The notes beneath the pieces were generated by a model. It did no database searches, was not told the origin of the DNA, and was given only the letters and a program-made list of their open reading frames with translations. Source: Puccinellia tenuiflora (taxonomy: Eukaryota; Streptophyta; Magnoliopsida; Poales; Poaceae). Taken from it: 64,000 nucleotides of DNA. The position numbers were made by a program, and so were the translations under genes. The stretch covers positions 1 to 64,000 of the forward strand of contig QRDG01001511.1 in assembly GCA_012064385.1 (NCBI GenBank). Reading direction: 5' to 3'. Position 1 is the stretch's first letter. Each line of letters opens with the position of its first letter. Below, one piece after another: positions 20,812 to 32,052 of this stretch.

Positions 20812-21729
20812 GTGCAAGTGCTGGATTCATCTTCATCAACCTCAAGTTCGTCATCGAGATCTACGTCAAGTTCTTCATATAGATCTATGTCAAGCTCTTC
20901 GTCAAGATCCACTCCAAGCTCATCTTCAAGATCTACGTTGAGCTCTTCGTCCGCGACAGGATCTGCATCGAGCCCTTCTTCTTCGGACGGAACTACTTCT
21001 TCCTCTGGGCAAGGTGAACGGTCGCCCCGTCGAAAAGTAAAGGCCATGTTGGGAACTCAGGAGGTCTGTGGTGAGCCGTCGCGTCAGCTGACTCAGGTCA
21101 GCTGGGGGCTGGAGGAAGCTCTGGGCGCGTCCCGGGCACTTCTCTCCTTCCCACCAGAGCAGTGCAAGAGTGATCCCCGTGCGAGGGCATGGATCGCTAG
21201 CTTGGAAAGTTTGTTGGACTACGCTCCCCACTGCCACGCTCCCACGAGTTCTGCATCGACCGTCAGCCTCGGCACCGCCGTCCCTGCGCCAGCACCCCCA
21301 GAGGAGGAGCATCCTAAAGACCCCCGTGGCTAGAAACCCATGGAATCTCCCCCACGAAGGTATCGGCCAGAGTTCCAACCCCAGGCGCCGCTCCCGGGAG
21401 GAAATGGAGGGCCAGACAAGCCAGCACCTCAAGACCTGTTGCACACCATACCCAGCAACTACCCTTTACCTCTATCGCCTGGAGCAAGAGTCCGGGGAGT
21501 CGCTGCGTCACTACATCTAGAGGTTCCGGGGCGTCGTCGACCGCATCCCCCCGGCAGACCTCCGAGAGATCTCCGTCATTGCCGTCTTCCACGTCAATGT
21601 CCGCAACTTGAAAATGCGCGAGAAGCTGAGTGTTCATGTTGTGGATACCCTGGAGGACCTGTGGATGATGGCCGACCGATGCATGCGGGCCGAGGAAGCC
21701 TCCAATCTTCCGCCCCGTGAGGCTCGTTG
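20812..21729 (+). pseudogene. Tat gag with Ser-rich repeat N-terminus, frame-broken
   Basis: Gag forms the virus-like particle. The first frame (20812-21333) begins with a Ser/Thr-rich repeat built from a 24-bp unit, then QLTQVSWGLEEALGASRALL, and stops at 21331-21333. A shifted frame continues YRLEQESGESLRHYI (about 21460-21518), then RFRGVVDRIPPADLR and DTLEDLWMMADRCMRAEEA, ending TGA at about 21729. This last part is the conserved 'R-F..V..I-P..S/D..A-D-K-C..A-E-E' end of Gag capsid in this lineage. There are at least two frame breaks and an in-frame stop near 21520. Confidence 0.65.
20842..20950 (+). repeat. 24-bp tandem repeat encoding Ser-rich Gag leader
   Basis: Four and a half copies of a 24-bp unit of the form TCAAGTTCTTCATNNAGATC start at 20842, 20866, 20890 and 20914. 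They give a Ser-Ser-Ser-Arg-Ser-Thr pattern. The repeat length is a multiple of three, so copy number can change without breaking the frame. Confidence 0.8.
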
Positions 21730-22231
21730 AAGCAAGTCACGTGGCGTGCCCAAAGTGCCCATGGCATCATAAGGTGTATCCGAAAGAGCCGAGTTGTCAC
21801 TCAAGAACTCCTATGAGCAATAAAAGATAAGTCATCCTTGGTCAAAGCTTGTATTGTGTAAATCTATCTACTTCGCGGGTATGAAATCATGCATGAATCT
21901 TGAAACATGTCTTGGCCATCGAACGAGCACTCCAGGGTGGCAACTCTTCCGGGGGTAGAAAGCGGTGAGAGGCCTGATACTTCCCGGGGACGTACGTGCC
22001 ACTCGTGAGCGCATTCCTGATCAGTCAGGGCCTCACGGGTAAGCTTACATCCCTGAAGGATCCCTCGAGACGTGGAGAAAGGGAAACATGATAATACAAG
22101 TAAAAAACACCCGTGAAGTAGAGTAGCGCCTTACTTTCTAAGCATCATAGCATAAGTTCAAACAAGCTCGAGATCTGACTCAAGGTTTATTACATTTGGG
22201 GCACGAGGTGCTCGAATGTTGTGCAGGAAAT
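21730..22231. other. Non-coding internal part of the deleted Tat element
   Basis: It lies between the gag stop and the end of the antisense gene. I see no coding sequence or repeat structure. It is presumably the joined remains of the region that once held pol. Confidence 0.4.
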
Positions 22232-22729
22232 CTAGGCACGCTGGAACATCTTCACGGCCAGAGCAGTTGCGGAATCATCCACCGTCTGGAGGGATGCGTC
22301 GGAGGGAATGGAATCCTGGAAGTTGGGCGTGCCGGCGTTTGGATTGGCCTCCCGGAACAACGCCATCACCGGTGCCGCCGTGAGCTGGCTGGCCCCGTTC
22401 CTGTCGCTACGAAGCCGGCGGGCGGTCTTGTTCTTGAAGGTTCTGATGTCGGCGGCTACCCTCGAGATGAACTCTGCCACAAGGGGCAGGCTCTGGCAGT
22501 TTGGTGCCAGCACTGGCGGGTTAGTGACCAGGTCCAGCTGCTTCACCCGCATCGTGACGTCCACGCTTGCGGCCGCTATGCTCGCAAAACCATCCTCCAG
22601 CTGGCGGCAGAATTCCACGAAGTCAGAAGATACCTGGTAATGGTCTTCCACCAGCTTGAGGTGTTTTCCCTTCAGCTCCGCGTCCTGTGTCTCCAGGGAT
22701 CCCTCCAACTCGGTTATCCTCTGGCCGTC
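22232..22729 (-). pseudogene. Antisense gene of the Tat element, C-terminal part
   Basis: On the minus strand the frame is open from the LTR junction at 22729 to the stop at 22232-22234. The first part (ITELEGSLETQDAELKGKH) looks like a short coiled coil. A segment with VAEFISRVAADIRTFKNKTARR follows, resembling the C-terminal part of the antisense proteins carried by Tat elements. Its N-terminal half is cut off by the LTR that starts at 22730. The open frame runs a little into that LTR, which is not original coding sequence. Confidence 0.5.
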
Positions 22730-23645
22730 TGATGTAGCCCCATGTACGGACAACATTATGACCGACACAACTAAGGGTCCAATGACAAGGTCAAGAGCCA
22801 AGGCTATACAAGACAAGGTGAACTAACTCCTATCCCTTACTCAATTCAATCTCTCCATGGATGGCTCGCTAACTCAAGCGGATGTGCTATGCATACTTAG
22901 GTACGAGCCCGGCATCGACACTAGCGAGGTCAAGGAGGACGAGGGAGACGAAGGGGATGATCAAGGAGTCGTCGTGCAAGCCGCGGAATGCAACGAGGAA
23001 GCGGAATGGGGCGAGAAGACCTGGCCGGTCTTGAGCCCGGTTAACCGGCATCGGCCAGTACAACAGAAGCCGGTTTCGGTCTGTGGGCCGGTCTGGCGGC
23101 CAGTCTAACAGAGGCTCGTTTCGGTCTGGTGGCCGATCTGACTGGCCACGGAATCGACCCCGGCCGGTCTGGTCGACCAGCCTGGCCTGCGTGCCCAAAA
23201 AGGGAATATTCCAATGTAATGCTGCTACCTACCCCCTCAGCCTACAAAAGGAACCCTCCTCTTCAGATCTAGGGTTAGACTAAGAATAGACAAGTACTTG
23301 AGCTTTTGCTCCTACTATCCCTTTGTGGAATTCATGGCCACTCTAGATTCATCTAGGTAATGTACAAGGTCCCTCTTTGTGTGAGGTCTCTCATGAGTAT
23401 GATTCTACTTAACCGTCTCTCATACTCTTGATTCTACCAAGCACTCACCAATCTCTCCTGGAGATTCTACCGTTAGCGGTCTCTTTCTCGGGATTCTATT
23501 GGTCTGGTTGCTCCTACCGGTGAGGTAAAAGGAATTATCAAGGTAGGTTGTATCGTGGTTGCGATCCGAGACTTCCTCCCGTGTTCTTCGTGTTCTTCGC
23601 GTTCTTCTTCGAATCCGTGGAAAATCGGGACCCAAACTGCATCAT
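22730..23645 (+). repeat. 5' LTR (916 bp) of an unassigned LTR retrotransposon
   Basis: It opens TGATGTAG and closes ACTGCATCA, so the ends are inverted (TGATG/CATCA). TGGTATCAGAGC follows at 23648, a primer binding site for initiator Met tRNA. It interrupts the antisense gene at 22729. The 3' LTR is not in the window, so the target duplication cannot be checked. The middle has a curious alternation of GGCCGGTCTGG and related words (about 23020-23180). Confidence 0.65.
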
Positions 23646-23647
23646 AT

Positions 23648-23659
23648 GGTATCAGAGCT
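23648..23659 (+). promoter_or_regulatory. Primer binding site, initiator Met tRNA type
   Basis: TGGTATCAGAGC matches the 3' end of plant initiator Met tRNA (as complement) and lies 2 bp after the LTR's closing CA. This supports the LTR boundary. Confidence 0.75.
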
Positions 23660-23835
23660 TTAGGTTTACAACAGATTAGACTTGCTCCTCCTCTTCCACC
23701 GAAATTTTTCTTGCTTTTGACCCGATTTCGAAAATCCCCAAAAAATAGCCAAAAATGGATTTGGTTCGATCTCTTGATTTGGTGAGTTTTTGATGAAGTG
23801 GATCACACGTTCACTGGGAGACCCCAAGAGGAAGG
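23660..23835 (+). other. Internal sequence of the 22730 element before the nested insertion
   Basis: No gene is recognised. The sequence continues after the nested Tat element at 41161 (CCCAAGAGGAAGG joined to TATGATGCAGC), and runs to the N at 41337. Confidence 0.5.
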
Positions 23836-24697
23836 TGTTAGCACCCATTTTTGGCAGGACCCGGGTTCAAGTTCACTCATGAAAATGGAGACCCGGCAGA
23901 AGTCAACCCGGCGGAAGTTAACCCGGTTTAGTCAGAAATCGGGTCACAGGTTCAAGCTCACTCAAAAGGAAATGGATGACTCGGAGAGGACCTGGGATGA
24001 CGACCCGGCCGAAGTTGACTCGGTTGCAGGCAGAACCTGAGACCCGGTGCAGTTAGACTCAAAGATTCCTGAAGATTCCAGAAGCTGCATCGGAGAAACC
24101 GGACGCGAGGAGGTTTAACACTTGCCAAAGCCCAAAGCAAAGGTTGGTGGCGCCAGAAGGAGTTCGAGTTCAACCCGGAAGGAAAATGTGGCTTTCCAAA
24201 AGGAACCGGAGATGTCCAGCATGAATCCGGCCGGGAGTCTTACCTAATTTAGAAGTAGAAACCGACCTATTTCATGAGTTGTAATCCGTGTAGAAGTACA
24301 ATTGCTTCTACAGAAAGTCCAGCCGCCTCGCTATATATATGTAGGAGGTGACGGCCGATTAAAATTAAGCAAACAATCGACAATCAATACCAAACCCTAC
24401 TTTTTACTCTCGAAACCCTTGTTCCTGCTTCAGTTATTCGGCGACTTCGCGAGAGTTCATCGAATATCGACAATCGAGTTGAGAGCGGTCTAATCCGGCT
24501 TAACTCAGCCAATCGTCGCCGGCTTCCTCCGACAGGGTCCCTCCCGAGGGGCTGGGGCGTCTGGTTCTAAAAGAACCGGCTTGCTGTCTTGCGTATCGCG
24601 CTGCAGGTTGGTCTCCCACGGGGCGAGTTGAGGAGTATCTCCCCCAGCACCGCGGGTACATGAGGACGTGTTCGTGTGACGCGTTTTTAGCGCAACA
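23836..24697 (+). repeat. 5' LTR (862 bp) of the Tat element
   Basis: It begins TGTTAGCACCCATTTTTGGC and ends TAGCGCAACA. A TATA box TATATATAT lies at 24332-24340. It differs from the 3' LTR at some tens of positions, including base changes, so the insertion is not very recent. Confidence 0.85.
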
Positions 24698-24701
24698 CAC
24701 T

Positions 24702-24720
24702 TTTTGGCGACTCCGCTGGG
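24702..24720 (+). promoter_or_regulatory. Primer binding site of the Tat element
   Basis: Soon after the LTR's CA comes TTTTGGCGACTCCGCTGGG. This is the primer site seen in Tat/Ogre-type elements (reported for that lineage as matching an Arg tRNA; I could not check the tRNA here). Confidence 0.55.
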
Positions 24721-24751
24721 GACAAGATTTCTAAACCTAAATCGGGCAACA

Positions 24752-26460
24752 ATGACTGGTTCTAAGGCTACAGATCTGTCCGGCATCACCGCTGACAACA
24801 TCATCAAGCCTACTCTCAAGGATTTGTCGGAGGCACAACGCCAAGGTCTGGATGAGTGGAAGAAGAAGAGAAGCGAGGAGTTCGAGGCACTACGACTCAA
24901 GCGGGAGCGATAAGATGAAGAGTTGTACTTTGCCAGTTTCAAGTTGGATCGGCAAGGCATGACCGCGCCTATCAAGGAACCGGAATATGTACCTCTGAAC
25001 ATCAACACCGACACATCCGCTGTAAATAACAGTATCTTTTCTCCTGAACAAATAGCCGACATCCAGTTTCATGTTTCACAAGGTACGAATACTGTTTATA
25101 ATGATGTGCTGGAACATGAGAAGGCTAAGAAAAACACCATCCAAGCCCAAACATCGGACACACAACCGATGAACCCGAACAGGGAAAACCGGGTTGTTAA
25201 TGCATTGCCTTGTCGACTCCAATCTGGAGTTAACCCTACCCGGCAGGTCAGACGGGACCAGCGGTGCAAGTTCCGGGGCCGTGAGTCAATGCCGAATTCA
25301 AATTCGGCTCCTTGGATACAAGCCGGCCCTATGACCAATTCTGCTCTGTTCCGAGTCAATCGGCCAATGGGGACGATTTACTGTGTCGAGTTCCAGAAGA
25401 GGTTGGATCAGATAACCTATGACAGACTCGGGATTATGCTGAAACATAGAACCTACGTTAAACACTATCCCGAGTATTTCGATTTACAACCCTACCCACC
25501 TGGCTATAGAGTCCCTGAGTTTTTTAAGTTTAATGGGGTGGATAATAGGTCACATGGGAACATATTAGTCAGATTTGGCTCAATTAGGCGAAGCTAATCA
25601 TGACCACATCAAAGTTCATTTGTTCTCTTTGTCGTTAACCGGGGTTGCGTTTTCTTGGTATTTAGCTTTAGCTCCTAACTTATACACAACTTGGTTTCAC
25701 TTGGAGCAAAAGTTTCATGAGCACTTCTATGCCGGAGAGATCGAGTTAAAATTGTCCCATCTTACTTCGGTTAGGCAAAAGCATGATGAGTCGGTATCCG
25801 ATTATATCAAGAGATTTAGAAACACCAGAAATCGATGTTATAGCTTGGTGATAACCGAGAGTGATATGGCCGACTTAGTTTTTAATGGGTTAAGGACGTA
25901 TCTAAGAGAGAAGCTAGAAGGAAACGAGTTTTCTTCTATCGGTCAGGTTCAGGAGAGAGCTCTGCTCATGAAAGCCGATTTAACGAGTCCAAGACTCACA
26001 TCGGATGAGCAGGGGTCGGCTTAACGCTGTCGAATATGACGCCGACTCCGGTGATGAAACCGATGTCTACGTAGCCGAGTTTGTTTGGCCGAGTAAAGCC
26101 AAACCCTTTGTGTGTGATGACCTAAAGCCAGTTCGTAAAAACCGGGATGATGAGGTAAAGTGTAGCTTTGACATAGGCAAATGTGATAGAATATTTGATG
26201 CCTTGTTAAAGGATAAAGTGATCTGAGTTAATCATGTTATACCGTCACCCGATGAATTAAGGCGACGTGCTTATTGCAAGTATCACAATTATTTCTCTCA
26301 TGCTACTAATGATTGCAATGTCTTTCGTCGACAGATTCAATCGGCCCTCAATGATGGACGATTAAGCTTTGCCGGCATGGCCATTGACACACAACCGTTC
26401 CCAACGAACGTGCTAGATCTCGAGGGAAATAATTTCTTCTTCGGCCAGAAGCGGCCGAAG
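24752..26460 (+). pseudogene. Tat gag, with premature stops
   Basis: The frame opens with ATG at 24752 (MTGSKATDLSGITADN). An in-frame TAA at 24911-24913 interrupts it, and the same frame resumes to 25597. A frameshift near 25575 leads to the capsid core (VHLFSLSLTGVAFSWYLALAP, FHLEQKFHEHFY, SVSDYIKRFRNTRNRCY). Another shift near 26010 and a TGA at 26224-26226 follow. The segment CKYHNYFSHATNDC (about 26275-26317) is the zinc-knuckle-like end typical of this Gag lineage. The damage includes nonsense substitutions as well as indels, in contrast to the chitinase. Confidence 0.75.
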
Positions 26461-27690
26461 GCGCTAACAAATCTAATGTGGTTATTGGTGAGCCCAGGAA
26501 AGAAGCCGGTGTCAAGGAAGCAAGGAGAGAGATCACATTGACCCGACAACCCGATGGAAAGGAGGTTATCAAGATCACCATCAAGAACTCCACACTCGGG
26601 GGGCAGCAACCACCAGCAAGAGAATCCGGAATCCGGAACTCGGGGGGCAACCTCGGTTCATGAAGCCCAAGAACCCGGAAGTCGGCAAATGGAAAACGAA
26701 TCAAGTTGAATACAAGCCAGAGAAGATCAAGCCGACTTTCGATATGTTGCTGAACAAATATGTGCGCCAGGCCGGGTCTAAGGTAACCCGGCAACAAGGG
26801 AAGTGACCGAGGTCACCATCTACCGAGAGAAGCTACCGGCATCAAGAATCGGCTGGGGAGTCCAAGCGTCAAGTAACCCGGCAAACTGTGCAAAGCCGAC
26901 TCGTCTATCCCGGTGATTCCTCGTATTGGCGAGTCAAGGAGCAAGGAGCCAAGGCAGCCGACATAGGGAGGAGGTTGATCCCGGACAAATCATTGGTCAT
27001 TGGGGCGCATGTGTTGAAGCTAAAGGACCCGGTTACAGAGCCAGCAACTGATGAGCCGATACTTGCTATCGTGCCTAAAGTTACATCCAACGACCATGAA
27101 GCCGGATCCAGCCAAACCGAGGTAGCTAAACCCCGGGATCCAAAATACACTCAGCCAAAGTGGTGCCCGCCGGGTATAACGAAGACACAGAAGCGGAAAC
27201 TACAAAGGGCAAGGAACCGGGAGAAGTCAGAGAAGGATGCCGAGCAAATCAGAGATGTCGAATTCAACGCTGAAAGGCCAATGGTGCCAACTCAAGTATG
27301 GGTGCCAAAGCCGAATCCTCCGCTAGTTCCATTGCTGATTGCACCGAGTCTTGTTGTGGAGAATGAATCAGTGCCGGTTGCAGTACCGGCCATACCTACT
27401 CATCATGGGCGGATGAAGTGGAAGCAGCTGACTCGGAAACACAAGACAATCCGACATCAGGCGAGTCGGATACCGAGTTAGCCAATGAAGACTCGGCAGA
27501 TGATCAATGGGCGAGAAACTAGCAGGAGACTCAGAATTGGCGACGGATGACCTGGAGAATCAACCAGATGAAGAGCTACTGAATTACGAGAGCACGCCAA
27601 CTCGGGTAGGTATGGATATTAACATGGTATATTATTTGCCTGCTGAATTTCGTGCTGTAGAAGAGAAGCCGAGGTAGCGCAGATCAACTT
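26461..27690 (+). pseudogene. Gag-to-protease linker region of the Tat element
   Basis: Open pieces (for example 26888-27481, with KYTQPKWCPPGITKTQKRKL) encode a hydrophilic, Lys/Pro-rich stretch that in related elements lies between capsid and protease. It is partly frame-broken and I recognise no catalytic motif in it. Confidence 0.5.
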
Positions 27691-27729
27691 TGGACCCAAG
27701 AATGTTGTCGTCGAGAGACCCAAGGACCG

Positions 27730-28285
27730 GTAAGCATCTTAAACCCCTATACGTCAGAGTACATATCAAGGGAAGCCGGTTACTCGGATGATGGTTGATG
27801 GAGGAGCTGTGGTAAACCTGATGCCGTATTCTGTCTTCAAGAAATTACAATTGGATGATGATGACCTCATGAAGACGAACATGGTATTAAACGGGTTCGA
27901 AGGAGAGAAGGAGTAGAAGCCAAAGGAGTTATTAGTCTGGAGCTCACAGTGGGAAGCAAGACTTTGGCTACTGCGTTCTTCGTTGCCGAGGTGCAAGGGA
28001 ACTACAATGTATTACTCGGACGAGATTGGCTCCACGCGAATCAGTGTGTGCCATCCACCATGCACCAGCAACTCGTACAATGGATCGACGACGAGATTGA
28101 AGTTGTTCACGCTAATAACTCGGCATGTATTGCTTTAGCCGAGTCCATTGTTGATTGGCAACACTCAAATGCTACATGTCTCTCGGGGCGTGATCTATCC
28201 GAGTTCGATTTCCTGAGTGCTACCAGGGACGGATTCGTGCCAGTATCCTTAAAGCCGGTTGGAGATAATCGGCTGCAACTTAAAT
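27730..28285 (+). pseudogene. Retroviral-type aspartic protease region of Tat pol, frame-broken
   Basis: The active-site region VDGGAVVNLMPYSVFKKL is at about 27791-27846. After a stop near 27915, the part with GNYNVLLGRDWLHANQCVPSTMHQ is at about 27985-28070. The latter is the conserved 'ILGRDWIH..C.PSS.HQ' end of gypsy proteases. The frame closes with TAA at 28285-28287, just before the reverse transcriptase part. Confidence 0.7.
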
Positions 28286-28287
28286 AA

Positions 28288-29640
28288 ATGGATCCCAACA
28301 GCAGTGAGTGGTTGCAGAAGTGTTTGGACAAGTATCGGGCAGAGAGGAACGATATGTGTGAAGCAATTGAAGAACCAGACGACATGGATAAGTTGGGACA
28401 AGGTTTTACGTCGGCCGACCCACTTGAAGAAGTGGATATCGGGGATGGCAGTGTTCTTAGGCCGACATTTGTAAGCCGGAATTTAGAAGCCGATTATAAA
28501 TCCAAGTTAATCGCGCTAGTGAAGGAATACGTGGACTGCTTTGCTTGGGAGTACCACGAGATGCCCGGGTTAAGCCGAGAGCTCGTTGAGCATCGGTTAC
28601 CGATAAAGGCCGGTTTCAGACCATATAAACAACCGGCTCGCAAATTCAACCTGGCAATATATGATCGGATCAAAGAAGAGATTCGCCGGCTTCTAAAAGC
28701 CAATTTTATCCGGCCTTGCAAGTATGCCGAGTGGATTTCTAACATTGTGCCAGTTGAGAAGAAAGATCCGGTAAGATCAGTAGCCTGCATAGACTTCCGA
28801 GATCTAAACCGACCTACCCTAAAGATGAATATCCTATGCCAATAGCCGACATGCTTATCAATGATGCCTCAGGACACCGAGTCATCAGCTTTCTTGACGG
28901 AAATGCGGGGTACAATCAAATATTCATGGCTGAAGAAGACTCGGCCAAGACAGCTTTCGCTGCCCCGGGTTCGTTGGTTTATTCAAGTGATGTATGACTT
29001 TCGGATTAAAGAATGCCGAAGCCACGTATCAGAGAGCGATGAACTTGATATTTCATGATCTTCTTGGAGTCATCCTGGAAGTGTACATTGACGACATGGT
29101 TGTTAAATCGGACGGTGAGTTAAATCACTTGGCCTGATTTACGACTCGCGTTTGAAAGGATGAGGAAGGTATGGGCTCAAGATGAATCCGTTGAAGTGTG
29201 CCTTTGGCGTATCGGCTGGGAGGTTTCTCGGTTTTATCATACATGAATCCGGCATAGAAATTGATTCGGCAAAGATTGAGGCTATCCAGAAAGTACATGC
29301 GCCGAGTTGTAAAAAGGACATGCAGAAATTCCTAGGCAAGGTAGATTATTTGAGAAGGTTTATTACTAACTTGTCTGGAAAAATTGATGCGTTCACACAG
29401 ATACTTTGGCTAAAAAATGATGACGAGTTCACCTGGGGGGCAAAGCAGCAAGAAGCATTTGATAGAATAAAAGCTTGTTTGTCTAAACCTCCGGTTCTGA
29501 GGAAACCGAGTCGTGGTCTACCGTTCTGGATTTTCATTGCTGCCGAGGAAAAGGTGATTGGGGCAGCTTTAACTCAAGAGGCCGAAGGACAGGAGTACGT
29601 CATCACATACCTAAGCCGGCGACTGCTGGATGCCGAATCA
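28288..29640 (+). pseudogene. Reverse transcriptase of Tat pol, frame-broken
   Basis: In order: the linker and YVDCFAWEYHEMPGLSRELVEH (about 28530-28595), FRPYKQPARKFN, IRRLLKANFIRPCKYAEWISNIVPVEKK, and CIDFRDLNR (about 28785-28811). A stop and shift follow. The next motif region, SFLDGNAGYNQIFMAEEDSAKTAF, is at about 28890-28960 in another frame. The catalytic YIDDMVVKS is at about 29083-29110. The thumb/connection part LKCAFGVSAGRFLGFIIHESGIEID is open (29182-29646) and ends with TAA. The catalytic Asp pair (YIDD) is intact, but several frame breaks prevent a full protein. Confidence 0.8.
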
Positions 29641-29652
29641 AGGTAAAACTTT

Positions 29653-30207
29653 GTGGAAAGGTTGTGCTTGTCTCTTTATTTTGCTTGCACCAAATTGCGC
29701 CATTATCTTTTATCTAGTGAGTGCAAGGTTCTTAGTCAGACCGATGTCATCAAACACATGATACATAGGCCGATTCTCAGTGGACGAATCGGCAAATGGG
29801 CATATGGGTTGATCGAGTATGATTTGGCTTACGAACCTCTCAAATCTGTGAAAGGCCAGGTTGTGGCCGATTTCATTGCTGAACATCAGATTGATTTAGA
29901 GCAAGAAGCCGACTTACATGTTGTGTCGGCTGTACCGTGGAAACTTTATTTTGACGGTTCAGTTTGCAGTAGTGGACAAGGAATCGGCATTGTGTATATT
30001 TTACTATCTTTGAAGCCTCTTGTCGTCTCAATTATTTTTGCACTAACAATGAAGCCGAATATGAAGCTCTTCTATTCGGGTTATAAATTTTGAAAGATGG
30101 AGGAGTGACTCTTGTCAAGGCATATGGCGATTCACTACTTATCGACCAGCAAGTGGCCAAGATCTTCCAATGCAATAGTGGATCACTCAACACATATCTC
30201 AACAGGT
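29653..30207 (+). pseudogene. RNase H region of Tat pol, split by the copia insertion
   Basis: The open part 29653-30093 contains RPILSGRIGKWAYGLIEYDL, KGQVVADFIAEH and WKLYFDGSVCSSGQGIGIV. In the last of these, the Asp of 'YFDGS' is the first catalytic residue of RNase H. A frame shift near 30020-30090 precedes the stop. Similarity continues to the copia target site at 30208-30212 and again from 38668 (CTTGGATTACTTTC..). Confidence 0.7.
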
Positions 30208-30212
30208 GCCTG

Positions 30213-32052
30213 TGATGGGGTCGTTGCATAGAAAACAAAAATTTTCCTACGCAACAAGCGGAATAAACCCCAAGGATCTAGATCTACTAGATGGAGGTAG
30301 CGAAGATGAGATCCAATCTCTTACCCTTGAATATCAACAAACGCGTTTTGTCGGTGCAGGGGTTGGCTAGTCGATCCCCGCAACTAGACTCATCTAGTCG
30401 CGAGGAGATGTATTTCCTCGAAGTCCAATCCGACGAAGTGCCACAAGGGGTAGCACCTCCGCGGTATCCACACGTACGGCTCGATGTAGATCTCCTCCTT
30501 CTTGATCCCGCAAGCAAGGTGGAGATGGCTAGATGGATCTCGGCACCACGACGGTTGTGGTGGCGTTGATGGTGTAGTCTCCACGAGCAGGGCTTCGCCA
30601 AGCCAAGCAAGAGGAGAGGGAGAGGAGGAGGTGCAGCAGCAGCCCTACATCTAGGGGTGGTGCGGCAAGCCTTGGTGGAGGAGATGGCGGCAGCCCTGCG
30701 GGAGAGGTGGCGCCATGGGGAGGTGAAGGAGGCGGCGGCTAGGGCACCAAGGGAGGGGTGCGGCTAAGGCCTAGGTGTGCCTCACCCCCTCCCCTCTCCT
30801 CCTTATATAGTGGGCGGCCAAGGGGGGGAAACTTGCCCCCCAAGGCTCCCTTTCCCTTTAGGGTTAGGGTTTCCCTTGGGCCAGCCTCATGGGCCTTTAG
30901 GGAGGGGTGCGGCCAGCCCATGTGGGTTGCTGCACCTCCCCTTAGCCCAAGTTGCCCTTCCAGGTTCGTGGCCCCCAAGGTGGGGCCCTCCGAAACCTTC
31001 CGGAACCTTCTAGAATCTTCCGGTACTCTGCCGGAATTTTCCCGAACTTTTCCGGAACCCTGGAAACCACTTTCCTTATATGAAACTTTACCTCCGGACT
31101 CTTCCGGAGCTCCTCGTGATGTCTAGGATCTCATCCGAGACTCCGAATCACCATTCGTTCATACCATCAATTATCTCATCGCTAACCCTAGCTACATCGG
31201 AGCGTTAAGTGTGTGACCCTACGGGTTCGAGAACATGCAGACATGATCAAATCAATAATCAATAGCGGGACCGGGATGCCCATATTGACTCCTACATATT
31301 CAACGAAGTTCCTTATCGATTGAACCACGATGCCGAAGATTCTTAATCTCATATACGATTCCCTTTGTCTCACCGATATTTAATTTGCCCGAGACTTGAT
31401 CGTCGATATCTCCATATCTGGTTCAATCTCGTTACCTGGCAAATTCTCTTTACTCGTCCATAATATAGGATCTCCGTGATTAACACTTAATCACATGGTT
31501 GCAACCTTTTTGATGCTATATTACCGAGAGGGCCCAGAGATATCTTTTCCGTCACAAGGAAGGACAAATCCCAATCTTGATTCATGGCACCCAACAAATA
31601 CCATCGGAGATACCTGAAATCCACCTTTATAATCACCCAGTTACGAAGTGACGTTTGATGTCCACAAAGCATTCCTCCGGTAAACGGGAGTGACATAATC
31701 TCATGGTCTAAGGAAACTATACTTGGCATACTAAAAGTGTTGGCAATGAAACTTGTGTGACACGATCAATTGCAACTCTTTATTATCGGGTCTTGTCCAT
31801 CACATCATTACTCCTAATGATATGACTCCGTTATCAAGTGACTATAACAAGTCCATGGTTAGGAAACTCTAACCATCTCTTGACTAACGAACTAGTCCGG
31901 TAGAGGCTTACTAGGGACACCTGTTGTTTATATTCCACACATGTATTATGTTTCCGATTAATACAATTATAGCATGGAGAATAAACTATTATCATAAACA
32001 TGAATATGCTAATAAACCATTTTATTATTGCCTCTAGGGCATATTCCCAACA
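30213..32052 (-). repeat. 3' LTR of the copia-like element
   Basis: 1840 bp; on the minus strand it runs TGTTGGGAATATGCCCTAG...CGACCCCATCA. It differs from the other LTR mainly in homopolymer lengths (for example TTAT/TAT near 30806, CTCCCTTTCCC/CTCCCTTCCC near 30845, TGGGGCCC/TGGGCCC near 30981). Confidence 0.88.

Larger units (their letters stand above)
20768..22729 (+). mobile_element. Internally deleted Tat element (gag and antisense gene only)
   Basis: A few bases of LTR end (20768-20790) are followed by TCTGGCACGCCAGGTAGGGGG (about 20791-20811), a Tat primer-binding region. Then gag (plus strand, to about 21729), a non-coding stretch, and the C-terminal half of an antisense gene (minus strand, 22729-22232). 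Protease, reverse transcriptase and integrase are absent. The long LTR at 18840-20767 inserted just before the end of its 5' LTR, and another LTR interrupts its antisense gene at 22730. Confidence 0.65.
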
